From positions 4,059,001 to 4,123,000 of the forward strand of contig NZ_CP120416.1 in NCBI RefSeq assembly GCF_032773895.1: a stretch of DNA of 64,000 bases, read 5' to 3'. Source of the DNA: Teredinibacter sp. KSP-S5-2. Its GTDB lineage: Bacteria > Pseudomonadota > Gammaproteobacteria > Pseudomonadales > Cellvibrionaceae. Made by a program: the position numbers and the translations under genes. Positions 28,147 to 36,611 of the stretch are shown piece after piece; position 1 is the first letter of the stretch, and every line of letters starts with the position of its first letter. Below the pieces are notes generated by a model, which did not search any database, was not told where the DNA came from, and worked only from the letters and a program-made list of their open reading frames with translations.

Positions 28147-29016
28147 TTATTTACAAAAGCGATGTTCCACTAAACCAGGTACATCAACATCAACACGGAA
28201 GATTGCACCGGAGTGTGGGTATTCTTCCAATTCTTCCTCTGGACGGTTACCCACAGTGGTAATGTATAAGGTTTTCATATCTTCCCCTCCAAATGCCACC
28301 ATGGTTGGGCAACGTGCGGGAATAGTAATTTCTTCTACAATTTCGCCTTCAGGGCTTAAGCGGGCAATACGACCACCTTCATACAGGGCCGTCCAATAAC
28401 AACCTTCGCTATCCACAGCAGCACCGTCAGGTCGGCCGTTGCCATGTGGAAACTGATGAAAGACCTCACCATTAGATATGCCACCAGTTTCCAAATCGTA
28501 GTCATAACGGTAGATGACGTGTTTGGGGGTATCGGAGAAATAGAAAACTGTATTGTCAGGGCTGAACGCTGCACCATTTGATGTTAATAGCCCTTCAGCA
28601 AGTTGTACCGCATCCATATCCAAACCCAGACTCCACAGGTTTGCCCCGTCTCGATCTTTAGGAGGGTAAACGCTTCCTGCAATAAAACGCCCTTTGGCAT
28701 CACAACGCCCATCATTAAAGCGGTTACTGGATAAATCTGCTTCTGGATCGACAATTGGCGTTAGCTCTGTGTTCCAACCATCCAGCAACTGAAAACCCGA
28801 ACGCATACCAAGAACGAAGCCATTCTCAGGACGCAAACTAAAACAGCCAATTTCTTCATTAAACTGGAGAAACTCATCTGCCCCGGTAGCGGGGTTAAAA
28901 CAATGTAATTGCCCTTCGTTAATATCAACCCAATAGAGTAGTTGTTTTTTTTCATCCCAGCGCGGGCACTCTCCAAGGTTAGCTCTGACGTCTAAGGCAA
29001 CTTCGACTTTACGCAT
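28147..29016 (-). CDS. SMP-30/gluconolactonase/LRE family protein
   Basis: A 289-residue six-bladed beta-propeller of the SMP-30 family (lactonases of sugar acids). Family motifs are LGECPRWDE (near residue 15, metal Glu), NRFNDGRCDAKGR (about 98, Asn/Asp metal ligands), TSNGAAFSPDN and PDGAAVDSEG (catalytic Asp). The ATG at 29016 is chosen over 29049 because the upstream residues have no family match and GGAA lies before it. Substrate is unknown; glucono- or other aldonolactones are typical. Confidence 0.92.
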   Translation of the reverse strand: MRKVEVALDVRANLGECPRWDEKKQLLYWVDINEGQLHCFNPATGADEFLQFNEEIGCFSLRPENGFVLGMRSGFQLLDGWNTELTPIVDPEADLSSNRFNDGRCDAKGRFIAGSVYPPKDRDGANLWSLGLDMDAVQLAEGLLTSNGAAFSPDNTVFYFSDTPKHVIYRYDYDLETGGISNGEVFHQFPHGNGRPDGAAVDSEGCYWTALYEGGRIARLSPEGEIVEEITIPARCPTMVAFGGEDMKTLYITTVGNRPEEELEEYPHSGAIFRVDVDVPGLVEHRFCK

Positions 29017-29109
29017 ATTATTTTCCAGTAAGATTATTTGATAACACAAGAAAGGGGTTTAGAGAACGCGGATCATACCATATTGCTGAAGCAAGAGAAT
29101 CTGTGGGAT

Positions 29110-29673
29110 TTATATCGGAACACCGGAGTAGCGCTTGAATGCTGGACGCAAGTACTCCATCTGATCACCGCGAATTCTTGCATTATTAATCAACGCTAAA
29201 TATTCCGCAGGGTTAGGCCGATAAGGTAAAGCGAGAAGATCCATTCCAATTTCTGATAATAAAAAGTTTCCTTTATGCTGATTGCAACGCTTACAGGCTG
29301 CAACAACATTTTCCCATTTATCTTCACCACCTCGACTACTCGGATGAACATGATCGCGGGACAGCTGGGAAAAATCAAAATGATTACCACAATATAAACA
29401 CTGGCAATTATCTCGGTAAAAAAGTGCGGGATTGGACAACGGGGGATTTGTTTTTACAGGAGCCAGCTTTTCTCCATCGCATGCCATAATCGCGGGCAAC
29501 TCAATAATTGTGCGCTGACCTGTTATACGGGAAAAACCACCATGTGCTTTTTTAACAACACCGCCCATTGTCCAGGCAACTAAATCCCGGGCAAATAAGC
29601 AGGTGGCCTCTTTCCAATTAATCCATTCAATTGGTTGGCCAGCCATATTAAGTCTAAGAATTCTTGCTTCCAC
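29110..29673 (-). CDS. HNH endonuclease family protein
   Basis: HNH nuclease of the housekeeping type. The HNH domain occupies the C-terminal half: CLYCGNHFD, the core SRDHVHPSSRGG, WENVVAACKRCNQHKGN (zinc CxxC pairs and the HNH residues). The N-terminus VEARILRLNMAGQPIEWI is the usual start region of this family. The open frame extends back to 29757 (215 residues), but those extra residues do not match, so GTG 29673 (188 residues) is preferred; GTG 29679 is also possible. DNA substrate unknown. Confidence 0.85.
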   Translation of the reverse strand: MEARILRLNMAGQPIEWINWKEATCLFARDLVAWTMGGVVKKAHGGFSRITGQRTIIELPAIMACDGEKLAPVKTNPPLSNPALFYRDNCQCLYCGNHFDFSQLSRDHVHPSSRGGEDKWENVVAACKRCNQHKGNFLLSEIGMDLLALPYRPNPAEYLALINNARIRGDQMEYLRPAFKRYSGVPI

Positions 29674-29825
29674 AATCACCCGACCTATTTTAAAAGTGTC
29701 GCAAACACCTTCCTGCACCTTCAAATACAGCACACGAAAAATACCGCGGTTTGTCAACCTAATTAAATCAGTTCGACCACTTCTTGTTATGTTGAATCAC
29801 ACTTGGCTCAGCGCGAAACCCATAA

Positions 29826-30034
29826 CGAAAAACCCCGCAGCTATTCGCAATGCGGGGTTTCGAAATTTGGTAGAGTTGATTTTTATAGGGGTGACTCACC
29901 CTTGGAGTCGCGGATAAATACGACTGGTATATATTGTTGTGACTAATATGAGCACTGCGTAATACGCGTAAAGCACTCGTCACTTGCTCACTTATATGCT
30001 TGAAAGCTAAACCCTCCAAAAAAAGCAGCAGGTA
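29826..30034 (-). ncRNA. Candidate small RNA, about 200 nt, unknown family
   Basis: On the minus strand TTGACA (30069-30064) is followed by TAGTAT (30047-30042, spacer 16) or TATAAA (30044-30039, spacer 19), so transcription should start near 30033. A strong terminator follows ~200 bases on: stem TGCGGGGTTT pairing AAACCCCGCA (29860-29851/29839-29830 in plus coordinates), then TTTTT. The span includes two further self-pairing segments. The 89-codon frame across it begins at 30037, upstream of the expected start site, and reads through the terminator, so a protein is unlikely. I do not recognise 6S, tmRNA or Rsm-type RNA. Confidence 0.5.
29828..29860 (-). terminator. Strong intrinsic terminator (minus strand)
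   Basis: 10-bp stem AAACCCCGCA / TGCGGGGTTT with an 11-base loop and a T5 tail on the minus strand. No coding gene ends before it on that strand, which is the main hint of an unannotated transcript. It insulates the downstream HNH gene. Confidence 0.8.
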
Positions 30035-30038
30035 CATT

Positions 30039-30069
30039 TTTATACTAAGTCAAAAACAAATACTGTCAA
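30039..30069 (-). promoter_or_regulatory. Predicted sigma-70 promoter of the small RNA candidate
   Basis: TTGACA at 30069-30064 and a -10 of TAGTAT (spacer 16) or TATAAA (spacer 19) ending at 30039. Both hexamer choices put the start site at about 30032-30036. Confidence 0.5.
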
Positions 30070-30446
30070 GCACCAATTAATTTCTTATAACCAGCGTCAA
30101 ATAAAAACGAAAAAAAATGCGCTTTATAAACTGCAAAAGCATAAACGCGGTGTGTATTTTTAGTGTAAAGGGAAATTACTGCAATCTAATGGCAGTTTTC
30201 AGACAGGCAAAAAAAACGCCGCACCACGTCCAGTGTTACGGCGAACTCACAGGATATACCTTACATCCATTAAGAATTTCGTGGCATCACTCCATCAACT
30301 CCCTGCCCACAGTCCGTATGCTCATCCCTGATAAGACATATTTTATATCAGGTAGACTTAGCCGCCAGAGGGAATAGGCCGAAATGCGTGTGAGATATTT
30401 CCTACAACAGCACACAAATAACGATTTTAACGACAATATGTCGATT
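30070..30446. other. Intergenic region downstream of the stator operon
   Basis: About 375 bases between the small RNA promoter and the pilZ stop. It holds the minus-strand terminator at 30209-30243 and a 7-bp hairpin CCTGATA/TATCAGG (30327-30333 and 30346-30352). Nothing else recognisable. Confidence 0.6.
30209..30243 (-). terminator. Intrinsic terminator of the pomA-pomB-pilZ operon
   Basis: On the minus strand CGCCGTA and a further CAC pair with GTG and TGCGGCG (outer arms 30243-30239 and 30221-30217) around a short loop, followed by T8 (30216-30209). It lies ~200 bases past the pilZ stop. Confidence 0.8.
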
Positions 30447-31013
30447 CTAAGACTCTTTATGGCGCTCTTTAAGTTGTGTGTTCTGTGCCTGAACCATATG
30501 CTGGATAAGCTTTTCCTGAGCCCCGGTGTTCATCCCATAAAAATCAATTCGCCAGTAATAGCTCTCTTTCTCATCTTCCTGAACCACACAGGAAATCACC
30601 CGGCCAAAGGTGACGATTTTAATTTCCGCAGGGAAAAGCGTCAGCTCCAGGCGCAACCGGGTTCCCGGCTCAACGGGCTCATCATTCTCAAACCCCATGC
30701 CACAAGCGCTGATGTTCACTTCTTTCACTTTTTGCGCAATACGACCAACCAAGTCCTTATCCAGTGACAAATGGTTGACCACCCGCTCAAGCTTCTGGTT
30801 GAACAGCATGATTAACTCTGCGATCTCGGGCTGTTTGTCCGCCAGTTCATCCAGCCCCTTCTCAATTTTCTCATCCAAATCAGAGACTTCGATGAGAGCT
30901 GCGGGTACTGATGTTCCACACTCCCGAGGTTCCTGGTCAGATCCATCAATGTATTGATAGCTCAAGCCAATGGCTTCAGTAATGCGAAAGTAACGTCGTC
31001 GTTCCTGGTTCAT
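30447..31013 (-). CDS. PilZ domain protein encoded with the flagellar stator
   Basis: About 188 residues from ATG 31013, which has GGTGAG eight bases upstream; a GTG at 31025 would add four residues. PilZ c-di-GMP-binding motif RRRYFRI lies at the N-terminus (residues 5-11, the RxxxR element), and NISACGMGF (about 108, the D/NxSxxG element) in the barrel. A helical insert of ~60 residues separates them. It begins 23 bases after the pomB stop in the same operon. Inference: it links c-di-GMP to motor function, analogous to YcgR or related brake proteins. Confidence 0.9.
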   Translation of the reverse strand: MNQERRRYFRITEAIGLSYQYIDGSDQEPRECGTSVPAALIEVSDLDEKIEKGLDELADKQPEIAELIMLFNQKLERVVNHLSLDKDLVGRIAQKVKEVNISACGMGFENDEPVEPGTRLRLELTLFPAEIKIVTFGRVISCVVQEDEKESYYWRIDFYGMNTGAQEKLIQHMVQAQNTQLKERHKES

Positions 31014-31036
31014 TGAGTGGCTCACCGTAAATAGCG

Positions 31037-32026
31037 CTAGAAAATCTCTTCAGGCTCAAGGTCAAACAGGTATTCAGGCTCCAAATTTAACTCCCTTAAG
31101 ATATCAGCGCCTTTCTCGTCTTCTTTCAACAACTTGATATCTTCTTCTTCCAGTTCACTTTCCACTCCCTGCTTGATCAGTATTTCAACCCGGCGGTTGA
31201 TTGCGCGGTTTTTGTCTGAGTCGTTGGGCAACAACGGACGAGTATCAGCATATCCGGTCACTTCAAAGCGAGTCCGCCTCACGTCACCACCGAACATCAG
31301 CTCACGCGCAACGGAAGACGCTCGCATAGCGGAAAGGTCCCAGTTAGAGCGAAAACGTGAATTACTAATAGGAATATCATCGGTATGCCCCTGAACAGCA
31401 ATGGCACCTTTTTTCATTGCCAGCACTGCCCGAACTTCACGCATCACATCTTTGTATTCTTCCGACATTTCAGCCGACCCTGAAATGAACGAGCCCTTCT
31501 CTCGAATGCGAATAATGATCATACGACCACGTGTTTCGATCTCTACCTGACCCGCCTCAATCTGCTCACTCAGTGTTTCCGCAAGTTCGTAGGCATCGTT
31601 TTCTGTTTTTTGTAACAACTCCTGCAGCTTCTGCGCGACCTGCATTTTTACTCCAGCGGTAGCGCCTTCATCCCCTTGCTCAACGGTAAACTCCTCAGAG
31701 CAATCCACATCGAGAGACATTTCAGTAATGTCCTGAGTATGCTGCCATATCTCATTTATGGGCGTGGGCTCTGGCCGACCCGGACTGAACTCCTGAGCAA
31801 TGATGCTGGTCCCCTTGGGAATATCCGTCACGTTCAAACGGTTTTGTACGCCAAACGCTTGTGCCATAGAACCAGCCAAACGCTTGAATTTCATGGCATC
31901 CATTTCAGAAAACGAAAGAAGGAGCACAAAGAAACACATCAACAACGACATTAAGTCAGCGAAGGTTGCCATCCAGGCAGGAAGCCCTGGGGGACAGTCG
32001 CATTTTTGTTCTTCTTCGTCACTCAT
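31037..32026 (-). CDS. pomB: Flagellar motor stator protein PomB/MotB
   Basis: A 329-residue stator B subunit. The single membrane helix (about 16-40) contains the ion-binding aspartate in FADLMSL at position 24, the same residue as Vibrio PomB Asp24. The helix sequence, LLMCFFVLLLSFSEMD, is of the Na+-type. The C-terminal OmpA-like peptidoglycan-binding domain (about 170-285) has VQGHTDDIPI and NRRVEILI. It is preceded by pomA with a 36-base gap. Probably Na+-driven, by family resemblance; coupling ion not proven. Confidence 0.95.
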   Translation of the reverse strand: MSDEEEQKCDCPPGLPAWMATFADLMSLLMCFFVLLLSFSEMDAMKFKRLAGSMAQAFGVQNRLNVTDIPKGTSIIAQEFSPGRPEPTPINEIWQHTQDITEMSLDVDCSEEFTVEQGDEGATAGVKMQVAQKLQELLQKTENDAYELAETLSEQIEAGQVEIETRGRMIIIRIREKGSFISGSAEMSEEYKDVMREVRAVLAMKKGAIAVQGHTDDIPISNSRFRSNWDLSAMRASSVARELMFGGDVRRTRFEVTGYADTRPLLPNDSDKNRAINRRVEILIKQGVESELEEEDIKLLKEDEKGADILRELNLEPEYLFDLEPEEIF

Positions 32027-32062
32027 AGATTGGACATTCTCACCTTAGGCCATCTGAAAGCC

Positions 32063-32821
32063 TTAAGCATCCTCGACCCCTCGCTTACCTTCAGGCAGGT
32101 AGTTACGCAGCATGGAATCGATTACCCGGGGGTTCTGCCCTCCTTGAATCGCTAACAGGGCATCAATGACCAGGCTCTTGATCATGGCCTCTTCCGCCGC
32201 CCGTAATGTCAGCTTGTCACCTATCGGGCTACACATGGCGTTGGCGATCACAGCCCCATAGAGCGTGGTTAACAGAGCTACAGCCATTGCCGGACCAATT
32301 GCTTTTGGGTCATCCATATTGGCCAACATGGCCACCAAACCAATCAACGTACCAATCATTCCCATTGCGGGTGCAACATCGGCCATGGCCTTAAAAATTG
32401 AGGCTCCGACACTATGTCTTTCAATGGCCTGATTTTTCTCTTTGTTGAGTATTCCCTTGACCACATCCGGGTCATGGCCATCCACCAACAGCTGAATGCC
32501 CTTTTGTAAAAAGTCGCTACTGACTTCTTTTCCTTCCAATGAAAGCAATCCTCCCTTACGCGCCTCATCGGCGAGAGAAACAATTTCATCAATCAATTCA
32601 TTCGGATCTGGAAGTTTGGATTTAAAGCTCTTCCCCGCCACTTTCACAGCGCCCAGGAACTGCCCCAGACCATACTTGGCCATCACCGCAAACATTGTTC
32701 CGCCCACCACGATAACCAGCGAAGGCGCATTGACGAACATGCCCAAGTCGCCGCTCATGAGCATAGACAAAATGATCAGTGCCATCGCACCGATAAGTCC
32801 AACCAGGGTTGCTAAATCCAC
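32063..32821 (-). CDS. pomA: Flagellar motor stator protein PomA/MotA
   Basis: A 252-residue stator A subunit with four membrane segments; ADVAPAMGMIGTLIGL is the conserved TM3 region. The start is GTG 32821 (VDLATLVG, the usual PomA N-terminus) with GAGGA seven bases upstream; a TTG at 32839 would add six residues. It forms the A5B2 stator with PomB. Upstream lies a FliA-like promoter. Confidence 0.95.
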   Translation of the reverse strand: MDLATLVGLIGAMALIILSMLMSGDLGMFVNAPSLVIVVGGTMFAVMAKYGLGQFLGAVKVAGKSFKSKLPDPNELIDEIVSLADEARKGGLLSLEGKEVSSDFLQKGIQLLVDGHDPDVVKGILNKEKNQAIERHSVGASIFKAMADVAPAMGMIGTLIGLVAMLANMDDPKAIGPAMAVALLTTLYGAVIANAMCSPIGDKLTLRAAEEAMIKSLVIDALLAIQGGQNPRVIDSMLRNYLPEGKRGVEDA

Positions 32822-32943
32822 AAAAGAATCCTCAAACAACTAGCAGAATGGCAAATACCGCCCCATAGCTTAAGTCTAGACACAAATCGACTAAAAGGAT
32901 GATTGATACCCGCAAAAAGGTTATGACAATTCAAGTATAGGGG

Positions 32944-32969
32944 TTATCGGCTATGTGAATCTTTCTTGA
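32944..32969 (-). promoter_or_regulatory. FliA (sigma-28)-type promoter of pomA
   Basis: A perfect GCCGATAA -10 element (32951-32944) with TCAAG 13 bases upstream (32969-32965). The consensus is TAAAGTTT-N11-GCCGATAA, so the spacing is one short. It is oriented toward pomA, giving a leader of about 115 bases. The element fits the flagellar late-gene class. Confidence 0.65.
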
Positions 32970-33041
32970 AGTATGAATTCACACGTTGACCTATCGGAAC
33001 GGCTTAGGTAGTTTAGCCACCGAAGTCGTGGAGGAATTCTT

Positions 33042-33281
33042 TTGAGCCGTAAAACAACATCACCACAAAAATTTGAACAATCCCTCGAAGAACTTGAGGC
33101 CATAGTGACATCACTTGAATCTGGTGAATTGAGCCTGGAAGAATCCTTGAAAGTCTTTGAAAAAGGCATTCAACTCACACGAGGCTGCCAAACTGCCCTT
33201 CAGGAAGCAGAGCAAAAAGTACAACAGCTAGTCGATCAGAACGGCAAGCTTGAGCCTTTTGAACCGCCAGAAGAGGCGTAG
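33042..33281 (+). CDS. xseB: Exodeoxyribonuclease VII small subunit
   Basis: A 79-residue protein with the XseB core [20 protein letters not shown] and [11 protein letters not shown] (helix pair). It pairs with XseA to degrade single-stranded DNA. It starts at TTG 33042 with GGAGGA seven bases upstream. ispA follows in the same direction as in many proteobacteria. Confidence 0.95.
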   Translation: MSRKTTSPQKFEQSLEELEAIVTSLESGELSLEESLKVFEKGIQLTRGCQTALQEAEQKVQQLVDQNGKLEPFEPPEEA

Positions 33282-33360
33282 CAGGAAAAACCACAGCAAG
33301 CTTAGGTAATGCAAGATACAATACCCGGCAAGCATTACTGGATAAGCATATACCTCACCA

Positions 33361-34248
33361 ATGAGCACAGAACTACAAGACTTTCTAACAACTTACCAAA
33401 CCCGCAGCAACCAACTTCTCGAAAACCATCTGGCAGGCTATATCAAGCACTCACACAAAAAGCTTGCTGAGGCCATGAAGTATGGTGCTCTCATGGGCGG
33501 CAAGCGTATAAGGCCAGTATTAGTTTATGCGGCAGCCAACGCGCTGGGGTCAATCAATCATATTGCCGATACCTTCGCCTGCGCAATAGAAGCTATCCAC
33601 GCTTACAGCCTGATTCACGATGATTTGCCAGCCATGGATGACGATGATCTCAGACGAGGTCAAGCCACTTGCCATATTGCTTTTGATGAAGCAACAGCAA
33701 TCCTCGCCGGAGATGCCCTTCAGTGTATGGCCTTTGAACTGATTGCAGACGATAGCGACATACCTGCAGGTAAAGCCATTCAGGCTATTCGCCTGCTTTC
33801 GAAAGCGGCGGGCGCTCACGGCATGGTACTTGGACAGGCGATAGACCTTGAAGCGGTAGATCAGGATATTTCGATAGAAGCCCTGCAAAACATGCATGAA
33901 CATAAAACCGGCGCTCTTATTGAAGCTGCGGTGCTTCTCGGTGCTTTAGCTGCCGACGCAAATAGCGAACAGACTCACGCACTTAGCCGCTATGCGAAAA
34001 ATATTGGACTGGCTTTCCAGGTACAAGACGATATTCTGGATGTCACCACAGATACAGAAACGCTCGGTAAACAGCAGGGTGCCGATGCCTCCAACAATAA
34101 ACCGACTTATGTATCACTGCTTGGTCTGGACGGAGCCAAAGATAAAGCGACAGGATTAATTCAAGCCGCTCACGAAGCGCTCGCCCCCCTGGATAACGCG
34201 AGGGTTTTGCACGATCTTGCCGATTATATTATCGCCAGGAATTACTAA
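33361..34248 (+). CDS. ispA: Farnesyl diphosphate synthase (geranyltranstransferase)
   Basis: A 295-residue prenyl transferase with both Asp-rich motifs: DDLPAMDDDDLRRG (about 87) and DDILD (about 223), plus GGKRIRPVL at the N-terminus. It makes farnesyl diphosphate from IPP and DMAPP/GPP for quinone and undecaprenyl lipids. The usual downstream dxs is absent; hisI follows instead. Confidence 0.96.
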   Translation: MSTELQDFLTTYQTRSNQLLENHLAGYIKHSHKKLAEAMKYGALMGGKRIRPVLVYAAANALGSINHIADTFACAIEAIHAYSLIHDDLPAMDDDDLRRGQATCHIAFDEATAILAGDALQCMAFELIADDSDIPAGKAIQAIRLLSKAAGAHGMVLGQAIDLEAVDQDISIEALQNMHEHKTGALIEAAVLLGALAADANSEQTHALSRYAKNIGLAFQVQDDILDVTTDTETLGKQQGADASNNKPTYVSLLGLDGAKDKATGLIQAAHEALAPLDNARVLHDLADYIIARNY

Positions 34249-34357
34249 TCCCACGGTCAACGGGTATATATGCTAGATTCGCAAATTAACTAACATTCCC
34301 ATTAAGTCGCCTGTGGTATAACACCCTGACATTCATTCAGTACTGAGTAACGAGACA

Positions 34358-34750
34358 TTGGCACAAGAAGATTCTTTTTTAGACGATATCAAATGGACTG
34401 AAGATGGGCTGGTTCCGGCTATCGCTCAAGACGTCAAAACCGGTAAAATTTTAATGATGGCCTGGATGAATAAGGAGTCCTTACGCCTGACTGCGGAAGA
34501 AAATATCGCTGTTTACTGGTCCCGTTCGCGTCAACAGCTTTGGCGAAAAGGCGAAAGCTCGGGTCACACGCAAAAAGTACACAGTATCCGGCTAGATTGT
34601 GACGCTGACGTCGTACTCTTGACTGTGGAACAACTTGGGGGGATTGCCTGTCATACGGGCCGGCAGTCATGTTTTTATCGTGAACTACACGACGGTAAGT
34701 GGGTCACTACCGACAAGGTACTCAAAGACCCTAAAGAGATTTATTCATGA
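34358..34750 (+). CDS. hisI: Phosphoribosyl-AMP cyclohydrolase
   Basis: A 130-residue monofunctional HisI for the third step of histidine synthesis. Signature elements [32 protein letters not shown] and [10 protein letters not shown] (metal Cys/His) are present. Start TTG 34358 is preferred because later Met codons would remove conserved residues; its ribosome site is weak. It overlaps hisE by four bases. Confidence 0.95.
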   Translation: MAQEDSFLDDIKWTEDGLVPAIAQDVKTGKILMMAWMNKESLRLTAEENIAVYWSRSRQQLWRKGESSGHTQKVHSIRLDCDADVVLLTVEQLGGIACHTGRQSCFYRELHDGKWVTTDKVLKDPKEIYS

Positions 34751-35079
34751 AAGAAGTTCTGGAACAACTGACAGAGGTACTTGAACAACGCAAAGCCGAA
34801 GGCAACCCGGAAAAATCCTATGTTGCTCAACTTCACCAAAAAGGCATGAACAAAATCCTGGAAAAGGTAGGCGAAGAAAGCGTTGAAACCATTATTGCCG
34901 CCAAGGATGCCGAGCAATCAGGCAAAGTGGATTTATTAATATGTGAAACTGCAGACCTCTGGTTTCACTCAATGGTGATGCTTTCCCACTTGGGCACAAG
35001 TGCAGAAGCCGTTCTGGAAGAACTCGCTCGACGGTTTGACCTGTCAGGCCTGGAAGAAAAAGCATCGCGCGGTAAATAA
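34747..35079 (+). CDS. hisE: Phosphoribosyl-ATP pyrophosphatase
   Basis: A 110-residue HisE with MazG-like helices and the motif [16 protein letters not shown]. It hydrolyses PR-ATP in step two of histidine synthesis. Its ATGA start overlaps the hisI stop, and tatA begins 26 bases after it, the standard hisIE-tatABC layout of many gammaproteobacteria. Confidence 0.96.
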   Translation: MKEVLEQLTEVLEQRKAEGNPEKSYVAQLHQKGMNKILEKVGEESVETIIAAKDAEQSGKVDLLICETADLWFHSMVMLSHLGTSAEAVLEELARRFDLSGLEEKASRGK

Positions 35080-35105
35080 ACAGCAGATTATTAGGTAGGT
35101 TCGAC

Positions 35106-35348
35106 ATGGGTCTTGGCGGTATTAGTATTTGGCAACTTTTAATTATTTTGGTCATCGTGTTGCTTTTATTCGGCACAAAACGATTAAAAGGCCTGGGCAG
35201 TGATCTTGGCGGAGCCATCAAGGGCTTCAAACAAGCCATGAATGAAGATGAAGCTGCGGAAGAACAGAAGAAGGTGGAGCAGGAAGAAACCGACACAGCT
35301 TCCACTGAACAGGAAAAAACTGAACACAAAGACAACGTTCAGTCTTAA
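35106..35348 (+). CDS. tatA: Twin-arginine translocase subunit TatA
   Basis: An 80-residue protein with one N-terminal membrane helix ([15 protein letters not shown]), the FGTKRL hinge and an amphipathic helix ([15 protein letters not shown]), then an acidic tail. It forms the translocation pore of the Tat system. The second gene tatB starts after six bases. Confidence 0.96.
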   Translation: MGLGGISIWQLLIILVIVLLLFGTKRLKGLGSDLGGAIKGFKQAMNEDEAAEEQKKVEQEETDTASTEQEKTEHKDNVQS

Positions 35349-35354
35349 TTCTCC

Positions 35355-35738
35355 GTGTTTGATATCGGTTTCCTCGAACTTCTGGTTATTGCCGTGGTTG
35401 GCCTGCTTGTGGTCGGCCCGGAGCGTTTACCAGACACAGTTAAAACCTGCGCTCGCTGGGTTGGTCGCATCAAGCGTGTCTTGCGTAATGCCCGCGAAGA
35501 ATTTGAACAACAGATCGGTGCAGATGAAATTCGGCGAGAAATACACAACGAGGAAGTACTGCGTCGTCTTCAGGAATTAAAAGATACCAAACAGGAGATC
35601 GAACAACAGTTCGAGCCCCCCCTTCGACATTCCCCCATTGACGACGATGAAGAGGAATTCGAGGCTGTTCACCCATCGCATAATACTCAGCACGCTCAGG
35701 ATAATAACGAGCACAGCGATACGCCAAACAAAACATGA
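35355..35738 (+). CDS. tatB: Twin-arginine translocase subunit TatB
   Basis: A 127-residue TatB starting at GTG 35355: FDIGFLELLVIAVVGLLVVGPERLP is broken here as FDIGFLELLVI and VGPERLP. It has an amphipathic helix and an acidic C-terminal tail. It partners TatC in signal-peptide recognition. tatC overlaps its stop by four bases. Confidence 0.95.
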   Translation: MFDIGFLELLVIAVVGLLVVGPERLPDTVKTCARWVGRIKRVLRNAREEFEQQIGADEIRREIHNEEVLRRLQELKDTKQEIEQQFEPPLRHSPIDDDEEEFEAVHPSHNTQHAQDNNEHSDTPNKT

Positions 35739-36499
35739 TGACCGACAAGACTCCTCCCTTCTCAGGCTCGCAGGACGCCCAACCATTGGTTCAGCATCTT
35801 ATTGAGCTTCGCTCACGGTTGATTTATTCACTGATCTCTGTGGTCATCGTTTTTATTCCGCTGTTTACCTACGCCAACGATGTGTATGAGTTTGTCGCTG
35901 CACCTTTGCAAAAGTTTCTTCCCGAAGGCAGCAGCATGATTGCAACAGATGTGGCGTCTCCTTTTTTAACGCCATTCAAGCTGTGTCTGTTTGCTTCCGT
36001 TATTCTTGCTGTTCCCTTTATCTTTTATCAGCTCTGGCTATTTGTTGCACCAGCCTTGTACAAAAGTGAAAAGCGTATTGCGCTGCCACTGTTTATTTCC
36101 AGTGTTGTTTTGTTTTACATGGGCATGGCGTTTTCTTACTTTGTGGTCTTCCCTTTGGTGTTTGGTTTTTTCACTTCGGTTGGTCCCGAAAGCGTTTCGG
36201 TAATGACGGATATCAGTAGTTATCTGAACTTCGTGTTAAAACTATTCTTCGCCTTTGGTATTGCGTTTGAAATTCCAATAGCCACCATCTTGTTAATTTC
36301 GGCAGGTATTTTGTCCGCAGACAATCTGGCAGCAAAGCGCCCTTATGTTATCGTCGCCTGCTTTGTATTAGGTATGCTACTCACGCCACCAGATGTTATT
36401 TCACAACTGCTTTTAGCCATTCCCATGTGGCTGCTATTTGAATCCGGTCTTTTATTTGGCCGTATAATGGTTAAGAAAAAAACAACCGCAGATAATTAA
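35735..36499 (+). CDS. tatC: Twin-arginine translocase subunit TatC
   Basis: A 254-residue TatC with six membrane helices. Family motifs are QHLIELRSRLIYS near the N-terminus and LRPYV-like KRPYVIVACFVLGMLLTPPD in the C-terminal half. It is the receptor for RR signal peptides. Translationally coupled to tatB (ATGA overlap). Confidence 0.96.
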   Translation: MMTDKTPPFSGSQDAQPLVQHLIELRSRLIYSLISVVIVFIPLFTYANDVYEFVAAPLQKFLPEGSSMIATDVASPFLTPFKLCLFASVILAVPFIFYQLWLFVAPALYKSEKRIALPLFISSVVLFYMGMAFSYFVVFPLVFGFFTSVGPESVSVMTDISSYLNFVLKLFFAFGIAFEIPIATILLISAGILSADNLAAKRPYVIVACFVLGMLLTPPDVISQLLLAIPMWLLFESGLLFGRIMVKKKTTADN

Positions 36500-36550
36500 T
36501 CGATTCCTAAACAGCTCTTGCCTTACACCATTTAGAAAAACAAAAAACGA

Positions 36551-36586
36551 ACTTTTCACCACCTGAAGACCAAGTGGTGAAAGTTT
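36551..36586. terminator. Hairpin between tatC and the RND operon
   Basis: ACTTTTCACCAC (36551-36562) pairs with GTGGTGAAAGT (36574-36584) with one bulged T. T-rich tracts lie beyond it on the minus strand (GTTTTTTG). It separates the convergent tatABC and RND operons. Confidence 0.6.
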
Positions 36587-36611
36587 AGAAGAATAATATA
36601 AAAGACTAAGT

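Noticed and set aside
29768-30037. 89-codon frame on the minus strand
   Set aside because: Its ATG lies before the predicted transcription start, it has no ribosome site, and it reads through a strong terminator. A small RNA explains the region better.
30310-30440. Possible riboswitch upstream of pilZ-side genes
   Set aside because: The segment does not match GEMM (c-di-GMP) or other consensus patterns, and no gene lies in the right orientation next to it.
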